Shown piece by piece: positions 23,751 to 25,057 of a DNA stretch of 25,057 bases. The notes below the pieces were generated by a model. That model had not been told where the DNA came from, searched no databases, and was given only the letters and a program-made list of their open reading frames with translations. The position numbers and the translations under genes are program-made. Source of the DNA: DATMNR01 sp963702765 (GTDB taxonomy: Bacteria > Chloroflexota > Ktedonobacteria > Ktedonobacterales > Ktedonobacteraceae); NCBI GenBank assembly GCA_963702765.1, contig CAVPEB010000002.1, positions 1-25,057 of the forward strand, given 5' to 3'. The first letter of the stretch is position 1, and each line of letters starts with the position of its first letter.

Positions 23751-24704
23751 ATGACAGAACAATATGACGTAGTAGTAGCTGGTGCTGGACACAATAGCCT
23801 GGTTGCCGCAGCTTATCTCGCAATGGCTGGACTCTCGTGCCTCATCCTCGAATCACGACCTGTAATTGGTGGAAACACCATGACAGAGGAACTCACCCTT
23901 CCAGGCTTCCTGCATGATACTTGCTCTACTACGCATTCTATATTCATGGAAAGCCCTATCTGGCGCAATCAAGAGCTACCACTTGCTGAATATGGACTAG
24001 AATATATCTTGTCTGATCCAGCTTCCCATGTAGTATTTCCGGATGGAACCTATCTCACACAGTGGATGGATATTGATCGTACATGTGAAGAGATATCCAA
24101 ATTCTCACGTCGTGATGCTAAAACATACCGAACTATGATTTCAGAATGGAGAGACGTAGCACCTTTCTTCAGTAAGGTTCGCTATTCACCGGCAGGGTGG
24201 ACATCAACAGCAGAACAACTTTCTTCATACAGCCAGTCGTCTGTCTGGTTACGTCGACAAGCTCTTTCCGCCTGGGACATTATCAACTCCTCCTTTGAAG
24301 ACTGGCATACTAAATCCTGGATGATGTGGTTTGCCGAGGGAACATTGCAACCCGCAGATCGACCTGGAACTGGATTACTTGCGTATTCATTTATTGCTGG
24401 ACGCCAGAAGAACGGTTGGGCTATCCCTAAGGGAGGATCAGGTAGTTTGCCTTTAGCACTGGGCCGCATCATCGAGGACCATGGCGGTCATATCCTCACC
24501 AGCAAGCCTGCCAGCAGATTGCTCTTGCAGTTTGGGCGATGCGTAGGCGTAGAGACCAAATCGGGCGAACAGTTTCGCGCTCGATATGGTGCCATATCTA
24601 CCATTCACATCAAACACCTGATCACTATGGCCCCCGCGAAGCCTGGGGCGATAATTTTCTTTAATGGGGTGGAAACTTATAAGGTGGTCGATCAATGTTT
24701 GTAG
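23751..24704 (+). CDS. PYROXD2/CrtI-like FAD-dependent oxidoreductase, 5' part in one frame
   Basis: 317 aa in the open frame; GGAGG lies 5 bases before the ATG. The N-terminal FAD-binding motif is 'VVVAGAGHNSLVAAAYLAMAG' followed by 'LILESRPVIGGNTMTEELTLPGF', typical of the PYROXD2/phytoene desaturase-like group; 'AIPKGGSGSLPLALGRIIEDHGG' is the conserved mid-domain motif. The frame is right up to about 24636 and then leaves the homologous reading; the last residues before the stop at 24704 are partly out-of-frame. The rest of the protein continues in shifted frames to the window end. It lies 70 bases after the selenoprotein gene on the same strand and may belong to the same pathway, oxidising or desaturating an organic substrate. 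Confidence 0.85.
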   Translation: MTEQYDVVVAGAGHNSLVAAAYLAMAGLSCLILESRPVIGGNTMTEELTLPGFLHDTCSTTHSIFMESPIWRNQELPLAEYGLEYILSDPASHVVFPDGTYLTQWMDIDRTCEEISKFSRRDAKTYRTMISEWRDVAPFFSKVRYSPAGWTSTAEQLSSYSQSSVWLRRQALSAWDIINSSFEDWHTKSWMMWFAEGTLQPADRPGTGLLAYSFIAGRQKNGWAIPKGGSGSLPLALGRIIEDHGGHILTSKPASRLLLQFGRCVGVETKSGEQFRARYGAISTIHIKHLITMAPAKPGAIIFFNGVETYKVVDQCL

Positions 24705-25057
24705 CACATTATGCAACGACTGAGCCACCAGAGTATATAGTTGACGGAGCTACATTGGCCGTGGTCGGCTCGGGTATTGCTCAGACCCCTGAACGCCAAC
24801 TTCGGATAGAAAACGACTTCCATCAAGGTATTGAACAAAAGAACAACCTGTGTTACTGGTGCTGACTCCTTCTGTAGAAGATCTTGGCGAACTCCAGAAG
24901 GGAAACACATGGTCAAAGTGATCAGTACCTATCCGTACTCTCTTCGTGAAGGACCGGAGATGTGGGATGAGATCAAAGAAGAAGTCGCGGCCAATAATCT
25001 TGACGAATTACACCGTTATGCTCCTAATCTTACAAACGACAAAATTCTTGCCTCGGA
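24638..25057 (+). pseudogene. 3' part of the same oxidoreductase, broken by five 1-base indels, incomplete at the window edge
   Basis: Homologous protein sequence can be followed through frame switches: 'EAWGDNFL' (24638), 'NGVETYK' (about 24663), 'GRSMFVAHYATTEPPEYIV' and on to 'FHQGI' (about 24686-24830), 'EQPVLLVLTPSVEDLG' (24841-24888), then 'RTPEGKHMVKVISTYPYS' (24888 on) open to the window end. Each switch needs one base added or removed in a short run. No other damage is seen. Labelled pseudogene for its broken frame, but consensus error is the preferred explanation. Confidence 0.6.

Overview
The window looks like a chromosomal segment of a Ktedonobacteria-like Chloroflexota bacterium. 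This is an inference from the gene mix: an F420-dependent glucose-6-phosphate dehydrogenase almost identical in motif layout to the mycobacterial enzyme, a ThyX-like tandem protein, a PadR regulator, a full-length SMC, several TTG/GTG starts with good Shine-Dalgarno sites, and moderate GC. There is no phage, IS element, CRISPR array or tRNA gene that I can see.

Layout. 52-1212 (-) is a radical SAM/helix-hairpin-helix protein with a clamp-binding tail and a promoter that predicts a leaderless mRNA. 1419-2000 (+) is a Tat-exported SnoaL-like protein. 2306-3954 (+) carries a PadR regulator and moaA. 4139-6196 (+) carries a small excisionase-type HTH protein and a large ThyX-like double-domain protein. 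6200-7216 (-) is fgd. 7416-12326 (+) is an ABC exporter (permease, ATPase, permease) followed by its likely two-component system; the histidine kinase is split by a 1-base frameshift. 12345-12881 (-) is a GNAT acetyltransferase with a palindromic operator on its -10 box. 13136-15703 (+) is a class V aminotransferase plus a DAO-type FAD oxidoreductase. 15745-15858 (-) is a solitary 5S rRNA with its own promoter and terminator. 15980-19750 (-) is smc. 19860-20916 (+) holds a frameshifted two-TM membrane protein and a DUF3052-like protein.

The most interesting part is 20935-23680. A formyltransferase-fold enzyme diverges from a two-gene unit made of a YggX-like iron protein and, overlapping it by ATGA, a radical SAM enzyme. 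The apparent stop of that enzyme is a UGA inside the codons Cys-UGA-Ala-Glu-Pro, 13 codons before a true TAG, with a compact stem-loop 12 nt after the UGA. I read this as a selenoprotein of the C-U-A-E-P tail type with a bacterial SECIS element; ordinary gene calling would truncate it just before its signature. A PYROXD2/CrtI-like FAD oxidoreductase follows on the same strand.

The last 420 bases contain five single-base indels, all explainable by homopolymer runs, that break this oxidoreductase while its protein sequence stays coherent across frames. Two further single-base shifts (histidine kinase, membrane protein) are also in short runs. I suspect consensus errors rather than gene decay.
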